DNA from: Frigoriglobus tundricola
GTDB taxonomy: Bacteria; Planctomycetota; Planctomycetia; Gemmatales; Gemmataceae
DNA length: 64,000 nucleotides
Direction: 5' to 3'
Assembly (NCBI RefSeq): GCF_013128195.2
Contig: NZ_CP053452.2
Coordinates: 5,518,001 to 5,582,000 of the forward strand
Positions 44,165 to 54,837 of this stretch are shown in pieces. Below the pieces are notes generated by a model. That model searched no databases. It was not told the origin of the DNA and saw only the letters and a program-made list of their open reading frames with translations. The position numbers were made by a program, and so were the translations under genes. Positions within the stretch are counted from its first letter, which is position 1, and each line of letters begins with the position of its first letter.

Positions 44165-44980
44165 CTGACACGATGGGCAGAAGTGCGAGGCGCGGCCGGC
44201 GTAGCGGGCGCTGGCGATCGGCGTTCGGCACGCGGGGCACGGGTCGTCGGTGCGGCCGTACACCGCGAACTCGGTCTGGAACCCGCCGCGCAGCCCGGAC
44301 CCGCCGACGTAATCGCGGATGGTGCTGCCGCGGCCCTCGATGGCCCGCGTGAGGACCGCCTCGACGGCTCCGCGGAGCCCGTCGCACTCGGCCGGCGTCA
44401 GGCTCTTACCGGCCCGGCCGGGGTGGAGTTTCGCGCGGAAGCACGCCTCGTCCGCGTAAATGTTGCCGACGCCCGCGACGATCGTCTGGTCGAGCAGGAG
44501 CGCCTTCAGGTTGCGGGCGGTGCCCTGAACCGCGGTGCGGAAGTATTCGGCGTCGATGCCGAACGGCTCCGGGCCGAGTTCGGCGTTCATTTCGGTTTCG
44601 AGCGCGGCGCGGTCGCGGAAGAACTCCGCGGAGCCGAACCGCCGCGGGTCGCGGAAGCGCAACTCGTTACCGTCGCCGAGCGCGAACACAACGTGCAAGT
44701 GGTCCGGCTCCGGCGCGGCCGCGGAAGCAACGGTGAACTGTCCGGTCATGCCGAGGTGGACGCGAAGGACGGAACGGGGGGCTCCGGCGAGGTCGATCAG
44801 TATCCACTTGCCCCGCCGCCTGAGCCCTTCGACTCGCGCACCGGTGACTTCCGCGTTCCATGCGGGCTTCCACGGACCACGGAGTTTCTGCTTGCTCTGC
44901 CGCACGCCGACTATCGTGCGGCCGACGAGCAGCGGGCGCAGGTCGCGCACAACGGTTTCGACTTCCGGTAGTTCGGGCAT
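44063..44980 (-). CDS. mutM: Formamidopyrimidine-DNA glycosylase with repeat-derived tail
   Basis: It removes 8-oxoguanine. The start at 44980 (GAGGGGAG upstream) exposes catalytic Pro2-Glu3 in 'MPELPEVETVVRDL'. 'DQTIVAGVGNIYADEACFRA' is the helix-two-turn-helix region and 'CPAC...CPSCQ' is the C-terminal zinc finger where the protein normally ends. The frame then continues 33 codons into the palindromic element ('GHKVRTKKHKESG') to a TAA. Total 305 residues. Confidence 0.95.
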   Translation of the reverse strand: MPELPEVETVVRDLRPLLVGRTIVGVRQSKQKLRGPWKPAWNAEVTGARVEGLRRRGKWILIDLAGAPRSVLRVHLGMTGQFTVASAAAPEPDHLHVVFALGDGNELRFRDPRRFGSAEFFRDRAALETEMNAELGPEPFGIDAEYFRTAVQGTARNLKALLLDQTIVAGVGNIYADEACFRAKLHPGRAGKSLTPAECDGLRGAVEAVLTRAIEGRGSTIRDYVGGSGLRGGFQTEFAVYGRTDDPCPACRTPIASARYAGRASHFCPSCQPDSPQGHKVRTKKHKESGSPVPRPDVTRRKTAG

Positions 44981-45203
44981 CCGTGGCTCCCCTCTTAACT
45001 GATGAGCGGATTCTACCAGATCGGGCGAACCCTGCGGCAAGCCCGGTTGCGTATCGAACGCGTGCTGGAGTTCCGGAGACGCGCAACTGTCGCGAACCGT
45101 GCGCCGGCGGTACGCCTCTTCGCCGTCCGCTCGTTGTCCTTGAAATCGGAATGCGGTTCCGACAGAAAGAACGGTACGCCCGCGCCGCCGACCGAGAACC
45201 GCC

Positions 45204-46427
<1,224 letters not shown>

Positions 46428-46430
46428 ACG

Positions 46431-46489
46431 GTTCACCGCAAAGAGAGAGGGCTCCCGCGCAGCGGGAGCCCTCTCTCTTTGCGGTGAAC
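46431..46489. terminator. Perfect 28-bp hairpin between convergent trpB and desaturase genes
   Basis: 46431-46458 is the exact complement of 46462-46489, leaving a 3-base loop. It sits 4 bases after the trpB stop and 12 before the convergent stop. A bidirectional terminator is likely, although no long T-run follows. Confidence 0.7.
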
Positions 46490-46500
46490 GGCGGTTCGCC

Positions 46501-47343
46501 TCACCGTGCGGCAGCTTCCGCCTTCTCCGAAGCCCCGATGAGCTTAGTCACCAGCGCTTTCGGGCTCGGTTCGCGGATGTCCCACACCAGCCCGACCGCG
46601 CCCAGCGCCCGGATGACGTAGTAGCTCACGTCCACCTCCCACCACTTGAACCCCTGACGGGCGCAGCTCTGGTAGTGGTGGTGGTTGTTGTGCCACCCCT
46701 CGCCCATCGTCAGGAGCGCGGCCCACCAGCAGTTCTTGCTCTGGTCGGTCGTCGCGTACCGGCGGGTCCCGAACAGGTGGCACGCCGAGTTCACCAGGAA
46801 CGTCGCGTGGTACAGGCACACCGTACCCACGAGGAAGCCCCACACCACCCCGCTCCAGCCGTCGATGAGGTAGCACACCGCGGCCAGTGCCAGCCCCGGC
46901 ACCCAGGTGAAGAACGTGTCCAGCACGCGCAGCTCGGGGTACTTCTCGAAGTCTTTCATCACCGGCGCGGAGCGGAACCGGCCGGAGATCACCCAGCCGA
47001 CGTGCGCCCACCACACCGTGCGGACGATCGGGGAGTGCGGGTCGTCTTCCTGGTCGGAGTACTTGTGGTGGTGGCGGTGGTGCCCGGCCCACCACAGCGG
47101 CCCCTTCTGCATCGCCGCGCACCCGATCCACGCGAGCACGAACTGGAACCACCGGCTCGTCTTGTACGCCCGGTGGGCGAAGTACCGGTGGTACACGCCG
47201 GTGATGCCGAACATCCGCACCACGTAGAACAGCACGCCGAGGGCCACCGCCGTCCACGTGATCGGGACGAAAAACGGGGCCACCAGGGCCGCGACGTGTA
47301 TCAGGATGAACGGGATCGCCCGCAGCCGCGCGTACCAGCCCAC
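46501..47343 (-). CDS. Membrane acyl-CoA/lipid delta-9-type fatty acid desaturase
   Basis: The 280-residue protein has four membrane segments and the three histidine boxes of the di-iron desaturases: 'HRYFAH', 'HHRHHH' and 'HNNHHH'. It introduces a double bond into a saturated acyl chain with O2. 'DQEDDPHSP' and 'GEGWHNNHHHY' are typical of the acyl-CoA desaturase subgroup. It is a single gene. Confidence 0.94.
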   Translation of the reverse strand: MGWYARLRAIPFILIHVAALVAPFFVPITWTAVALGVLFYVVRMFGITGVYHRYFAHRAYKTSRWFQFVLAWIGCAAMQKGPLWWAGHHRHHHKYSDQEDDPHSPIVRTVWWAHVGWVISGRFRSAPVMKDFEKYPELRVLDTFFTWVPGLALAAVCYLIDGWSGVVWGFLVGTVCLYHATFLVNSACHLFGTRRYATTDQSKNCWWAALLTMGEGWHNNHHHYQSCARQGFKWWEVDVSYYVIRALGAVGLVWDIREPSPKALVTKLIGASEKAEAAAR

Positions 47344-47582
47344 GGCCGGGCGCGGCAGTTTGAGCGATGGAACCGCTGGAACTTTGAGGGGAGCGATACC
47401 CGAAGAGGGTGCGGCGGTCGAAATGGCTACGGCTCCGTGGTGTCCGGGGCGGTCGAGGAGTTTGCAACCGGCTGATCACTAAATTAGGACGCCGAGATCG
47501 CAAATGCTCGCACGAAATCCCAGAAGCCGCAAGCCGACATAGAATGGGGTGAGCCGGTTTCGCACACCCCTGCGAGCGAGCC

Positions 47583-48029
47583 ATGATTCACTTTGAAGGC
47601 GCCCAATCGTTTGCCCTGCCCGTTGCCGAGGTCGCGGCCAAACTGTCCGACGCCGCTTTTCTTGCGAACTGCGTGCCGGACGTTCACATTTCGATGGCGA
47701 CACCGGACAAAGCGGTCGGCAAGGTGAAGCCCCAGCTCTCGTTCCTGACAGGCAGCCTCACGCTCGACGCGGACGTGACCGCCCGCGAGGTCGGCAAGTC
47801 GGTGTCGTACCAGATCGTCTCGAAGGTGATCGGCGCGAGCAGCACCGTCGTCACGAAGTTGGAGTTCAAGGAGGCCGAAGGCGGCGGAACGACGGTCCAC
47901 TGGGTCGGCGACCTCGTTGCGGCGACCGGCCTGCTCAAGATGGTCCCGAAGGGGCTGATGGAGGGGGCCGCGAAGAAGGTGATCGACGACGTGTGGGCGG
48001 CCGTTACGGCGAAACTCGCCCCGAAGTGA
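47583..48029 (+). CDS. SRPBCC-fold CoxG-like protein
   Basis: The 148-residue protein has a START-like lipid-binding fold: 'FALPVAEVAAKLSDAAFLAN', 'CVPDV', 'GKVKPQLSFLTGSLTLDADV' and the long C-terminal helix. This matches the carbon monoxide dehydrogenase subunit G family. No CO dehydrogenase genes are nearby, so its partner is unknown. The 239-base divergent gap before it shows no gene. Confidence 0.82.
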   Translation: MIHFEGAQSFALPVAEVAAKLSDAAFLANCVPDVHISMATPDKAVGKVKPQLSFLTGSLTLDADVTAREVGKSVSYQIVSKVIGASSTVVTKLEFKEAEGGGTTVHWVGDLVAATGLLKMVPKGLMEGAAKKVIDDVWAAVTAKLAPK

Positions 48030-48030
48030 A

Positions 48031-48115
48031 GCGCCGCGTGCCGAGCGGGGCCGCAGACGGCCCACTTGGGCCGTCTGCGGCCAGTCACTCTGCGCCCCCC
48101 GCTCGGCACGCGGCA
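48031..48115. repeat. Compound palindrome downstream of the CoxG-like gene
   Basis: An outer inverted repeat (GCCGCGTGCCGAGCGGGG with CCCCGCTCGGCACGCGGC) encloses an inner hairpin CCGCAGACGGCCCA/TGGGCCGTCTGCGG at 48051-48080. It lies between convergent genes and could terminate both. Confidence 0.75.
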
Positions 48116-48118
48116 CTC

Positions 48119-48724
48119 TTATCGAACCGCTTCGGCGCGCACGTCTTGTACCGCCTTCACGAGCTTGTCCATCGTCGGCTGATCGATGACGCCGTTGAGC
48201 TTCATGCGCGGCCGGCCGGCGGGGTCGATGACCGCCACGTTCGTCTCGCCCGCCGTCAGCCCGAACAGCCCCTTCATCGATTCGGCGAAATCCAGCCACA
48301 CGACCACGTCGGGTGACCCCTTGGCGATCTGTCGGACGATCGAAGCCCGAACGGCCGGCGGCGGTTTTCCGCAGCACGCGACCGGCACCACGATCACGTT
48401 CGGGGCCACCTGGCCCGGTTTCAGCCCCTCCAGGGGCACCACCGGTGCCGCTTGGGCCTTCGCGGGCGGCAGCCCCTTCGCGCTCGGGTGCCAGCACAGG
48501 TGCAGTTGCTCGCCGAGCGTGCGGCACGCGTCCGTTCCCTTGCGGTCCCCGAACACGAGGAGGACGACGTTGCCGCGCAGGTCGGCGAGGTCCGTCTTCC
48601 GGCCGAATTGGTCTTCCATCACGAGTGCGACCGCTTTCGGCGCGGGCGCCGGGACCGCCGGTTGTGCCCGGAGCGGGACAATCGTGCCGGCCGCAACCAG
48701 TGCCACCCACATCAGTCGTTTCAT
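48119..48724 (-). CDS. Secreted protein with thioredoxin-like pattern
   Basis: The start at 48724 (GAGG upstream) gives 201 residues with a signal peptide ending 'PLRAQ'. 'MEDQFGRKTDLADLRGNVVL' and 'NVAVIDPAGRPRMKLNGVID' follow the peroxiredoxin/YtfJ-like pattern, but no CxxC redox motif is at the usual place; a 'CCGK' lies near the middle. It is the last gene of the ABC transporter unit (14-base gap). Confidence 0.72.
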   Translation of the reverse strand: MKRLMWVALVAAGTIVPLRAQPAVPAPAPKAVALVMEDQFGRKTDLADLRGNVVLLVFGDRKGTDACRTLGEQLHLCWHPSAKGLPPAKAQAAPVVPLEGLKPGQVAPNVIVVPVACCGKPPPAVRASIVRQIAKGSPDVVVWLDFAESMKGLFGLTAGETNVAVIDPAGRPRMKLNGVIDQPTMDKLVKAVQDVRAEAVR

Positions 48725-48738
48725 GCTCAGCGGCCTCC

Positions 48739-49908
48739 TCACGCCTTCCCGTCCCGCACGGCCCGTTCCACGAACTTGAATCGCCACGTGGCCACTCCGA
48801 GTAGCGCCAGCGTGAAGCCGACGACCGCCGCGACGCTCGGCAGCACAGCGAGCAACCCGCCGCCCTGCCACGTCGCCGCTTCGAGCCCGCGCATGGCCCA
48901 CGTCGTCGGCAGGGCCAGCGCCGCGTCGCGCACCCACGCGGGCAGCAGGAACCCCGGCACCCACAGCCCGCCGAGCAGCGACACGCCCAGAATGAGCAGG
49001 ACGCTCACGCTCCGCGCGCGGCACTCGGTCCCGCCCAGCGCCGCGACGAGCAGGCCCGTTGCGGCCGCCAGCCCGCACGAGGCCGCCGCCAGAAGCACGA
49101 AGCCGATCACCGACCCGTCGATGGTCACGCCGAACCCCAGGTACCCGACCCCGAACGTGACCGCCACCTGGAGCAGCGCGATGAAGCCGGTCGCGAGCGC
49201 CTTGCCCGCGACCACACAGGGCAGGGGCACGGCGGCGGCGCGGACCCGGGTCCACACGCTCCGCCCGCGCTCGCGGAGCAGCAGCAACCCGCTCTCCATG
49301 CCCCAGAACAGGAGGTACTGGAGCGTCATCCCGCAGAAGCTGTGCGAGTACGAGTTGAAGTTCATCTGCGGGTGCGGCGAGAGGGCCACGGCCCGCACCC
49401 GGAACGGCGGGGCCGACTCGCGCTCGGTCGCCCCGAACGCCTCGTGCGCCACCCGCTGCATCACCAGTTCCGTGATGATCCCCTCGGCCCATTCGCGCTC
49501 GGCGCCCGCGTTCGGGTGGTGCAGCAGGTACAGGTCGGGGCGCTCGTCCGTCGAACCGGGCTGCCACTCTTTCAAGCGCTCGAAGCCGACCGGCAGCACA
49601 ACGACCACCGCCTGGCGCTCCGCCGCCGCGGCCGTCGCTTCCGCGCGCGAGCCCTCTTTCGCGTCGAGCCGGGACGAGGCGAGCAGCGCGTCCGCGACCT
49701 GCCGCGTAAAGGGGCCGCCGTCCTCCACGACCACGACGACGGGCAGCCGCGCCCCCGCGGCGTCCGCCGGGGACCGGTGAAAGATCGTGCCGAACACGGA
49801 CGCGAGGAGCACCGGCACGACGAAGCACAGGAGCGCCGAGCGCCGGTCGGCCCAGAACAGCCGCCAGTCCTTGCGGGCGAGCGCGAGTGTCAGAGAGAGG
49901 TTGCTCAT
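48739..49908 (-). CDS. ABC-2 type transporter permease
   Basis: The start at 49908 gives 389 residues. One membrane segment (about 24-42) is followed by an extracytoplasmic domain to about residue 180. Five C-terminal segments then follow, including 'ILGVSLLGGLWVPGFLLP', the typical ABC-2 pattern. It is downstream of the ATPase gene on the same strand. Exported substrate unknown. Confidence 0.88.
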   Translation of the reverse strand: MSNLSLTLALARKDWRLFWADRRSALLCFVVPVLLASVFGTIFHRSPADAAGARLPVVVVVEDGGPFTRQVADALLASSRLDAKEGSRAEATAAAAERQAVVVVLPVGFERLKEWQPGSTDERPDLYLLHHPNAGAEREWAEGIITELVMQRVAHEAFGATERESAPPFRVRAVALSPHPQMNFNSYSHSFCGMTLQYLLFWGMESGLLLLRERGRSVWTRVRAAAVPLPCVVAGKALATGFIALLQVAVTFGVGYLGFGVTIDGSVIGFVLLAAASCGLAAATGLLVAALGGTECRARSVSVLLILGVSLLGGLWVPGFLLPAWVRDAALALPTTWAMRGLEAATWQGGGLLAVLPSVAAVVGFTLALLGVATWRFKFVERAVRDGKA

Positions 49909-49942
49909 ACGCTTCCGGGCGGCACCCTGGGCCGAAGAATGT

Positions 49943-51069
49943 TCACCTGCCGGGCCGTTCCGCTCGACCGCGGTCGTTCGGGACCGCCGGACTTCTTCTG
50001 TCGCCGGCCGGTGTGGGGCCGGGGCTTCGCGCCGCGTGTCGCCCCGGCCCCACACCGGCCGGCGACAGAAGAAGCACCGACACCATCACGAACCAACACG
50101 ATCCCGTATCACTCGCCCGGGGCTGTGCCCCGGGCTCTTCGGACCGGAGCGCGAGTTCGAGGCACCCGGCCGGGGTGCGGTACGCCTCCAGTTCGATGCC
50201 TTCCGCGAGAACCGACGCGAGGGCGTGCCCGAGGCCCTCGCTCGTGTCGGCGGACAGCCGCAGCCGGCGGCCGGTGATTTCCAGTTCCGCGTGCGGGGCG
50301 AGCCGGCGGCGGACCGCGCGCTCCAGGTACTTCGGCGGGCGGGTGCGGAGGTGGCCGTACAGTACGGCGCGGGCGGCGGGGCGCGGGCGGAGCAGGTCCG
50401 CCGGTCCGCCGCAGGCCGCGAGCCGCCCCCGCTCCAGTACGGCGACGCGGTCGCAGCCGCCCTCGGCCTCATCGACGTGGTGGGTGGTGAGCAGGATCGC
50501 GTGGCCGTCGTCGCGGAAGCGGGTCAGGTCGGCGAAAAACGCGTCGCGGCTGGCCGGGTCCAGCGACGCGGTCGGCTCGTCCAGGAGCAGAACGGGCGGA
50601 TCGTGCAACAGCGCCGCCGCGAGGTTCAGCCGCTGCTTCATCCCGCCGGAGAACGTGGCGACGCGGCGGTCCTTGTGATCGGTGAGCTTCACGCGCGACA
50701 GGGCACGGGCGACCCGCCGGCGCAGGTCGTTGCCCCGGAGGCCGTACAGCTCGCCGAAGAACGCGAGGTTATCGGTCGCGGTCAGTTCGTCGTACACGGC
50801 CGGCACCTGCGGCACCAGCCCCACGCACGCGGCGAACGCGCGCGGGTCGGGTCGGCGGCGCGGCCGCGGCCGGCCACCGTGACCGTCCCCGCCGCGGGTT
50901 CGAGGACGCCCGCGGCGACCGCGAGCGTGGTGCTCTTCCCGGACCCGTTCGGGCCGAGCAGGCCGACGATTTCGCCCTGGCGGACGTCGAGCGACAACCG
51001 GTCCACGACAACGCGGGGGCCGTATCGCACGGTCACGTCAACGAGGCTGAGGGCCACCGGCAGCGGCAT
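49943..51069 (-). pseudogene. ABC transporter ATPase, frameshifted
   Basis: From the ATG at 51069 the frame has '[16 protein letters not shown]' (Walker A) and runs to about 50855. The rest is in another frame: '[13 protein letters not shown]' (Q loop), 'TFSGGMKQRLNLAAALLHDP' (signature), 'VLLLDEPTASLD' (Walker B) and 'TTHHVDEA' (H loop). The break lies at a tandem GGGTC-GGGTC (50844-50853); deleting one 5-base copy restores one frame. The last 40 residues are read from a 33-bp palindrome. The gene would pair with the downstream permease. Confidence 0.8.
49992..50074. repeat. Perfect 33-bp inverted repeat
   Basis: 49992-50024 (CTTCTTCTGTCGCCGGCCGG...) is the exact complement of 50042-50074, with a 17-base loop. 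It lies at the 3' end of the ABC ATPase frame, which reads through both arms, and just upstream of the permease. Confidence 0.9.
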
Positions 51070-51221
51070 GAAGTACCCCGGCGCTGGAACATTTGGCGCC
51101 GGGGAAATACCGAAATGGCGAATCGAGTGCAAGGCCGCTCCGTGGAACGCCGATCCGACTTGTTACATGCGCCGATCCCGATACAGTTCGCCGCCCTCGT
51201 GCCCGACCGGTGTGTACCCGC

Positions 51222-52691
51222 ATGGCTGTTCGTACGTTTCCGCAACTCGCCCTCTGGCGCCGGATTCATTCGCCCGTGCGGGCGGATGTGCGTGTATCGC
51301 TCCGCTCCGTGGGCGTCGCGTTCGTGTTCATCGGGTTGGCGCTCCGAACTGGGTGGTACGCCGCCGACCTGTGCGTGTGGTGGGACGAGGCGTGGCTGAT
51401 TCTGAACGTCCTCGGTAAGTCGTTCGGGGGGCTGACCGGACCGCTCGACAACAACCAGGCCGCCCCGCCCGCGTTCCTGTGGGCCGTGAAGGCGTGCGTC
51501 GTCCTCTTCGGGGACGGCACGCACGCGCTGCGCCTGGTTCCGTCTCTTGCGAGTTGCGCCGCCCTCGTTCTGGTCGCCGCGGTCGGTGGGGGCTACCCGC
51601 GGCCGGCGGCCTGGGTGGCCGCGGTTCTGTTGGCCGGCTCGTCCAAAATGCTGGCCCACGGTGCCGAGGTGAAACCGTACACGCTCGACGCGTGCGTTGC
51701 CGCGGCACTCGCGGTGTGGTTCTGCCGGTCCGCGGATCGGCCGCTCACCGCCCGCTTGAGGGCCGCTGTGGGTCTTTGCCCCCTGGCCGTCGTGCTGGTG
51801 TACCCGGGGTGCTTTCTGGCCGGCGGGGTGTGGCTCGGACTGGCGGTGAGCGCCCGGCGCCGGACCGACGTTCTTCTGCTCGGGCTCGCCGGAACCGCCA
51901 CTCTGGCGGCCTTCGCGCTGGTGCTGGCCGGGCCGGGCGGCGCCCAGCAAACGCCGCTCCTCCGGGCCTACTGGCAGGCCGGCTTTCCCGACTGGTCCCG
52001 GCCGCACGCGGTCCCGGGGTGGCTGCTGTCGAACACGGCCGGCATCTTCCGCTATTGCTTGTACCCGCTGGGTACGGCGTTCCTGCCGCTCGCGGCGATC
52101 GGGTTCGCGAGCTTGTGGCGGTCCGGGCGCCGCGACGTGGCGGTGTTCATGGCCGGTCCGCTCGCGCTGGCGCTCGTCGCCGGACTGTTCGGGAAGTACC
52201 CCTTCAGCGGGTCGCGGCTGCACTTCTATGCGGCGCCGGGGCTCGCGCTGCTGGTCGCTGCGGGTGTTGTTCCGGTCTGGGACTGGTTCGGGACGCTCGC
52301 CCCGCGCCGCGCCGTGTGCGCTCGGGCCGCGCTCGCGCTCGTGGTGGGCTGGGGAACCATTGAGGGAGCCGTGTTCCCGCTGCACGATGCGGCGCGCGCC
52401 GACGTGCGCGGAGCGGTCGCGTTCGTGAAGACCCGCCCCGCCGGCTGTTCCGTCGTGGTCTGCGACCACATGTTCTTGTACTATCTCCGCCACGAGTCGG
52501 GGGTGGCGCTGTGGTCCGAAACGCCCACGCTCCCGCCGGGTCCGGTCTGGGTGGTGGACATGACGGCGCCCGAGGCGTCCCACACTGGCTCGCCCCTGCT
52601 CGCCCGCGACCCGGGCCGGATCGTTGACACGCAGCCGTTCGGCCCCGCGGTCGTCATCCGGCTCGCGCCCCTCGCGGGGGGCGCGGAATAG
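51222..52691 (+). CDS. GT-C type (GT39-like) membrane glycosyltransferase
   Basis: The 489-residue protein has about ten membrane segments. An early 'VWWDEAWLILNVL' carries the Asp-Glu of the first periplasmic loop, as in GT39/ArnT-like enzymes, and 'DNNQAAPPAFLWAVKA' resembles the next loop. It probably transfers a sugar from a polyprenyl phosphate on the periplasmic side. The start at 51222 is chosen to begin just before the first hydrophobic segment; it is divergent from the ATPase. Confidence 0.78.
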   Translation: MAVRTFPQLALWRRIHSPVRADVRVSLRSVGVAFVFIGLALRTGWYAADLCVWWDEAWLILNVLGKSFGGLTGPLDNNQAAPPAFLWAVKACVVLFGDGTHALRLVPSLASCAALVLVAAVGGGYPRPAAWVAAVLLAGSSKMLAHGAEVKPYTLDACVAAALAVWFCRSADRPLTARLRAAVGLCPLAVVLVYPGCFLAGGVWLGLAVSARRRTDVLLLGLAGTATLAAFALVLAGPGGAQQTPLLRAYWQAGFPDWSRPHAVPGWLLSNTAGIFRYCLYPLGTAFLPLAAIGFASLWRSGRRDVAVFMAGPLALALVAGLFGKYPFSGSRLHFYAAPGLALLVAAGVVPVWDWFGTLAPRRAVCARAALALVVGWGTIEGAVFPLHDAARADVRGAVAFVKTRPAGCSVVVCDHMFLYYLRHESGVALWSETPTLPPGPVWVVDMTAPEASHTGSPLLARDPGRIVDTQPFGPAVVIRLAPLAGGAE

Positions 52692-52787
52692 CCGCCCGTT
52701 TCGGCTCGTTGCGTTCCTCACTTCGGCCGCGTACACTTGCTTCGGTCCCACCTGGCGCTCTCCCTACCACCCACCACACTCTCTGCC

Positions 52788-53861
52788 ATGAACCGTCGCG
52801 AATTCATCGCCGCCGCTGCCGTCGCGGGTACCGGCCCGATTCTTCTGGGCATGACCCGGAAGGCCGAAGAGAAGAACCCGGTGATCGGCGTCGAGGGGCA
52901 CAAGTACGAGTGCCTCCACAACTGGGGCGAGCTGCCCCCCGATTACTCCTGGCAGACCACGCACAACGTCGCGCTCGACGCGGCCGGGAACGTGTACATC
53001 ACGCACCAGGGCATCGGGAAGAAGATGGACACCGTGCTGGTGTTCGACCCGAAGGGCAAGTTCGTTCGCTCGTTCGGCAAGGACTGGCACGGCGGCGGCC
53101 ACGGCATCGAGATCCGCAAGGAGGGGAGCGAGGAGTTCATCTACCTCTCGAACACCTGGACCCCCGAGCTGAAGCTGGTGAAGCTCAACCTCAAGAACGA
53201 ACTGGTGTGGAAGAAGGGGCGGCCGGAGTGCAAGGAGTACGAGCCGAAGCCCAACCCGAAGGACGCGACCAAGACGGTCACCCCCGCCTACAACCCCACC
53301 AACATCTGCTGGCTGCCCGACGGCGGGTTCAACGTGGGCGACGGGTACGGCTCGCACTACATGCTGAACTACGACAAGGACGGCAAGCTGGTGAAGGTGT
53401 TCGGCGGCAGCGGCGCCGGGAAGGGCCAACTCAGTACGCCGCACGGCCAGTGGCTCGACGCCCGCGATCCGAAGAAAACGGTACTGGTCGTGTGTGACCG
53501 GGCCAACGCCCGGCTCAGCCGGTACGAACTCGACGGCACGCCGATCGACGCGACCGAATCGGGCAAGGTGGTGCTGTTCCCCGCACACGCCAAGACCCGC
53601 GGCGACGTGCTGCTGGTGCCCGACCTGCACGCCCGCGTCAGCCTGTTCGACAAGGAGAACAAGCCGATCGTTCACCTGGGTGACGACGCCGAGTGGCGGA
53701 AAAAGGTGCTCGACGGCTTCAAGATCCGGTCGCAGCCGAAGGAATGGGTGGCCGGCAAGTTCGTTCACCCGCACGACGCGGTTTTCGACAAGGACGGCAA
53801 CATCTTCGTCGTCGAGTGGGTCAGCACCGGCCGCGTCACGCTGCTGAAGAAGGTGGGGTGA
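52788..53861 (+). CDS. Tat-exported NHL/beta-propeller protein
   Basis: The 357-residue protein starts with 'MNRREFIAAAAVAGTG', a Tat-like leader. The rest is NHL-type repeats: 'VALDAAGNVYITHQG', 'FDPKGKFVRSFG', 'GKGQLSTPHGQWLDA', 'PHDAVFDKDGNIFVVEW'. These form a six-bladed propeller. Relatives in planctomycetes are annotated as peptidylglycine-like or sugar-binding proteins, but no metal or catalytic site is identified here. Confidence 0.83.
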   Translation: MNRREFIAAAAVAGTGPILLGMTRKAEEKNPVIGVEGHKYECLHNWGELPPDYSWQTTHNVALDAAGNVYITHQGIGKKMDTVLVFDPKGKFVRSFGKDWHGGGHGIEIRKEGSEEFIYLSNTWTPELKLVKLNLKNELVWKKGRPECKEYEPKPNPKDATKTVTPAYNPTNICWLPDGGFNVGDGYGSHYMLNYDKDGKLVKVFGGSGAGKGQLSTPHGQWLDARDPKKTVLVVCDRANARLSRYELDGTPIDATESGKVVLFPAHAKTRGDVLLVPDLHARVSLFDKENKPIVHLGDDAEWRKKVLDGFKIRSQPKEWVAGKFVHPHDAVFDKDGNIFVVEWVSTGRVTLLKKVG

Positions 53862-53938
53862 CGGGCTGTGTGCCGTCCCACCGGATTTGCGGCGCAATGG
53901 TGGGGCGGCGCAACGCCTTATCCCACCCCACGATCGGC

Positions 53939-54328
53939 TCACCGCCGCGACAGCACGAACCGGCCGGAATCGCGACGACTCGTGAAGGTCGCGTCGAAGT
54001 TCGAGCCGGTCGCGGTCGCCGTTGTGCGGAACGTGCCCATCGGCCCGAGCCGCTTCTCCGCGGAAAGAAGCACAACACCGTCGCCCGTGCCGACCACGTC
54101 CATTGTGGTCGAATAGCGGAACGGGATCACCTTCGCGAACCGGCCCCGGTACGTCACGCGATAGGAACTGTCGCCCTGGGGCACGAACGTCGCGTTCAGC
54201 GGTCCGGTGTGGCCGTTCTTGTCGCTCGCCCAGTAGCCAGACCACTTCCCGGTCAAATCGGGGGACTGCGCGCCCGCCGCCCCCGCGAACGCCAACGCCG
54301 CCAATGAAACCAGCGCGTACCGGGTCAT
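53939..54328 (-). CDS. Small secreted protein of unknown function
   Basis: The start at 54328 (GGAGA upstream) gives 129 residues with a signal peptide (MTRYALVSLAALAFAGAAGAQ). The mature part is a beta-sandwich-like sequence beginning 'DLTGKWSGYWASDKNGHTG'. That pattern is common in lipocalin-like extracytoplasmic domains. Function unknown. It converges on the NHL protein. Confidence 0.7.
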   Translation of the reverse strand: MTRYALVSLAALAFAGAAGAQSPDLTGKWSGYWASDKNGHTGPLNATFVPQGDSSYRVTYRGRFAKVIPFRYSTTMDVVGTGDGVVLLSAEKRLGPMGTFRTTATATGSNFDATFTSRRDSGRFVLSRR

Positions 54329-54466
54329 GCGTGTGTTCTCCGTAGCAACTCGTGCCCGCGGACATTGCGGAATACCCGGATTGTACCGGCGGCCGTTCCC
54401 CGTGCCACAACGCTCGCGCTTGTGTGCTATGGTTCCGGCGCGGCCAATCGTCACCGGAGGAATATC

Positions 54467-54823
54467 GTGAACAACTGGTACGCGCTGGCGGTGGTGCTGG
54501 TATTAGTCGGGTTGCCCGCGTGCGGCGAGGAACCCGGACGGCTGGTGCCGCCGAAGGGGAGCGTCCTCGTGGAACTGAAGCTGAACGAGGCCGTCGCCGC
54601 GGGCTTCGCCGGACCGGGATCGCGGGTGGACGTGGTGTTCAAAACGACCGAGCCGAAAACGACGGTGGTTCTCGAAGACCTACTCGTGTACGCCGTGGAC
54701 ACCGACACCAGGACGTTTACGTATTCCGTCGGCATGACGAACGCGCAGAGCCGCGTCGTCGCCCCGCTGATCAAAGACAACGTGAGGCCGCAAGTCACCC
54801 TCCGTGCGCCGAGCAAAAAGTAA
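54467..54823 (+). CDS. Small lipoprotein with CpaB/RcpC-like domain
   Basis: The GTG at 54467 is preceded by GGAGG and gives 118 residues. The lipobox is 'VGLPAC'. 'GSRVDVVFKT' and 'VVLEDLLVYAVD', then 'VTLRAPSKK', match the RcpC domain of pilus assembly protein CpaB. Its SAF domain appears reduced to residues 30-50. No pilus gene cluster adjoins. It converges on the DUF1559-like gene. Confidence 0.68.
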   Translation: MNNWYALAVVLVLVGLPACGEEPGRLVPPKGSVLVELKLNEAVAAGFAGPGSRVDVVFKTTEPKTTVVLEDLLVYAVDTDTRTFTYSVGMTNAQSRVVAPLIKDNVRPQVTLRAPSKK

Positions 54824-54837
54824 CCGCGGGAAAATGG

